The notes under the pieces: model-generated | What the model was told of the DNA's origin: nothing | Database searches by the model: none | The model's input: only the letters and a program-made list of their open reading frames with translations | Position numbers and translations under genes: made by a program | In this document: positions 63,467 to 64,000 of the stretch, piece by piece | How the letters are laid out: each line of letters begins with the position of its first letter | Numbering within the stretch: the first letter of the stretch is position 1 | Assembly: GCF_000963925.1 (NCBI RefSeq) | Contig: NZ_BAMV01000006.1 | Location: forward strand, 1-64,000 | Direction of reading: 5' to 3' | Length of the DNA: 64,000 nucleotides | Origin: Acetobacter cibinongensis | GTDB taxonomy: Bacteria > Pseudomonadota > Alphaproteobacteria > Acetobacterales > Acetobacteraceae

Positions 63467-64000
63467 ATGACTTTGTATCTTGACCACCGGCGCAGGTTGC
63501 TTCCTATGAAAGACATGACACACCCTGTTGTATCCCTTGTGCGTGGTTCGGCACTGTGTGTGCCGTTGTGCTTCGGCCTTTCAACGGTTGCGCCGGCGGT
63601 CTATGCACAGCCACAAGGCGTCACGCGTGGGGGGGCACATGCAGCGTCAGTCGGAGCAACAACTCCCAAAACTGATGGTGTGCCCGAATGGTCAGACCAA
63701 AACTGTCTGGACATGGTAGGGGATGACCCCTTTGGTGCCCGAGACTACGCGCAGGACTGGATAAAACGCGATGGTGGCCGTTCGGCCCGGCATTGTCTTG
63801 CTCTTGCGTTGGTCGAACTGGGGGATGAGCAGGAAGCGGCACAGGAACTGGATGACCTTGCGCGCAAGGAACCATTTGTGGGGCAGGAAAGCGCACCCAG
63901 CCAGCGTGTGGTGATAGCCATAGAGGCCGCACGGGCATGGCTTGCCGCCAATCAGCCGACAAATGCCATCAGCATTGCAGAATACGGCCTGACCCTTAAG
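63467..64000 (+). CDS. Secreted TPR-like protein, cut by window end
   Basis: 178 codons run to the window edge without a stop. ATG 63467 has tgagg 6 bases upstream; ATG 63506 would give a normal signal peptide (MKDMTHPVVSLVRGSALCVP ending VYA). The mature part has a Cys-containing start (SDQNCLDMVGDDPFGARDYA) and then helical pairs (HCLALALVELGDEQEAAQEL, AIEAARAWLAANQPTNAISI) with the spacing of tetratricopeptide repeats. Function unknown. Confidence 0.75.
   Translation, partial: MTLYLDHRRRLLPMKDMTHPVVSLVRGSALCVPLCFGLSTVAPAVYAQPQGVTRGGAHAASVGATTPKTDGVPEWSDQNCLDMVGDDPFGARDYAQDWIKRDGGRSARHCLALALVELGDEQEAAQELDDLARKEPFVGQESAPSQRVVIAIEAARAWLAANQPTNAISIAEYGLTLK

Overview
The window looks like chromosomal DNA from an acetic acid bacterium (Acetobacteraceae, most like Acetobacter). 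This rests on gene content and style: moderately GC-rich coding, an alphaproteobacterial RNase E with a split S1 domain, a translation/histidine block hisG-hisD-infA-maf-RNaseG-like-yacG, NADP-isocitrate dehydrogenase, many TonB receptors, and a MctP/DUF3311 monocarboxylate importer. The species call is inference. No rRNA, insertion sequence or intact prophage was seen.

Layout. 1-5.9 kb: the cut 5' half of a tRNA-Glu, a TonB receptor, an XRE regulator and a siderophore-type TonB receptor. 5.9-13.1 kb: YceI, a Tat-exported serine hydrolase, AlkB, an orphan helical protein, the DUF3311-MctP pair, and anmK with a small membrane protein. 13.2-15.6 kb: the ferrous iron operon feoA-feoB-small Cys-rich protein, with a candidate Fur box. 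15.8-24.1 kb: typA, a Lys/His-rich secreted peptide, dadA, ferredoxin-NADP reductase, icd and a POT peptide transporter. 24.2-25.7 kb: tRNA-Ala, yggT, a 43-residue protein, a phage-type muralytic gene and tRNA-Phe. 25.7-33.0 kb: a long leftward block of yacG, a reduced RNase E/G homologue, maf, infA, hisD, hisG and rne. 33.5-36.2 kb: a cell wall amidase and an S10 carboxypeptidase. 36.3-40.7 kb: a divergent iron module (DUF3649-PepSY-DUF3325 against a TonB receptor). 40.9-42.5 kb: three small membrane proteins of phage-lysis style, a strong terminator, a cluster of DnaA-box-like 9-mers and tRNA-Leu. 42.8-50 kb: an NDUFA9-like protein and gltD-gltB. 50.2 kb: an orphan type I-F CRISPR mini-array (two repeats, one 32-nt spacer) without cas genes in view. 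50.4-57 kb: pepF, an ABC1 kinase, a lipoprotein, ispH, thrB and rnhA. 57-64 kb: a GumN-like protein, a MotB-like/MotA-like pair with an OmpA-like periplasmic protein, nadK, a glycosyltransferase and the start of a secreted TPR-like protein.

The functional themes are iron acquisition (three TonB receptors, Feo, PepSY module), import and turnover of small carbon and nitrogen compounds (MctP, POT, DadA, GltBD, peptidases), envelope maintenance (AnmK, amidase, MotAB/OmpA-like set) and RNA processing (two RNase E/G proteins). The CRISPR mini-array is the most unexpected element. Recurring GTTATA/TATAAC palindromes upstream of several transport and envelope genes, and a TCATTCT/AGAATGA core upstream of three iron genes, are the clearest regulatory patterns seen by eye.
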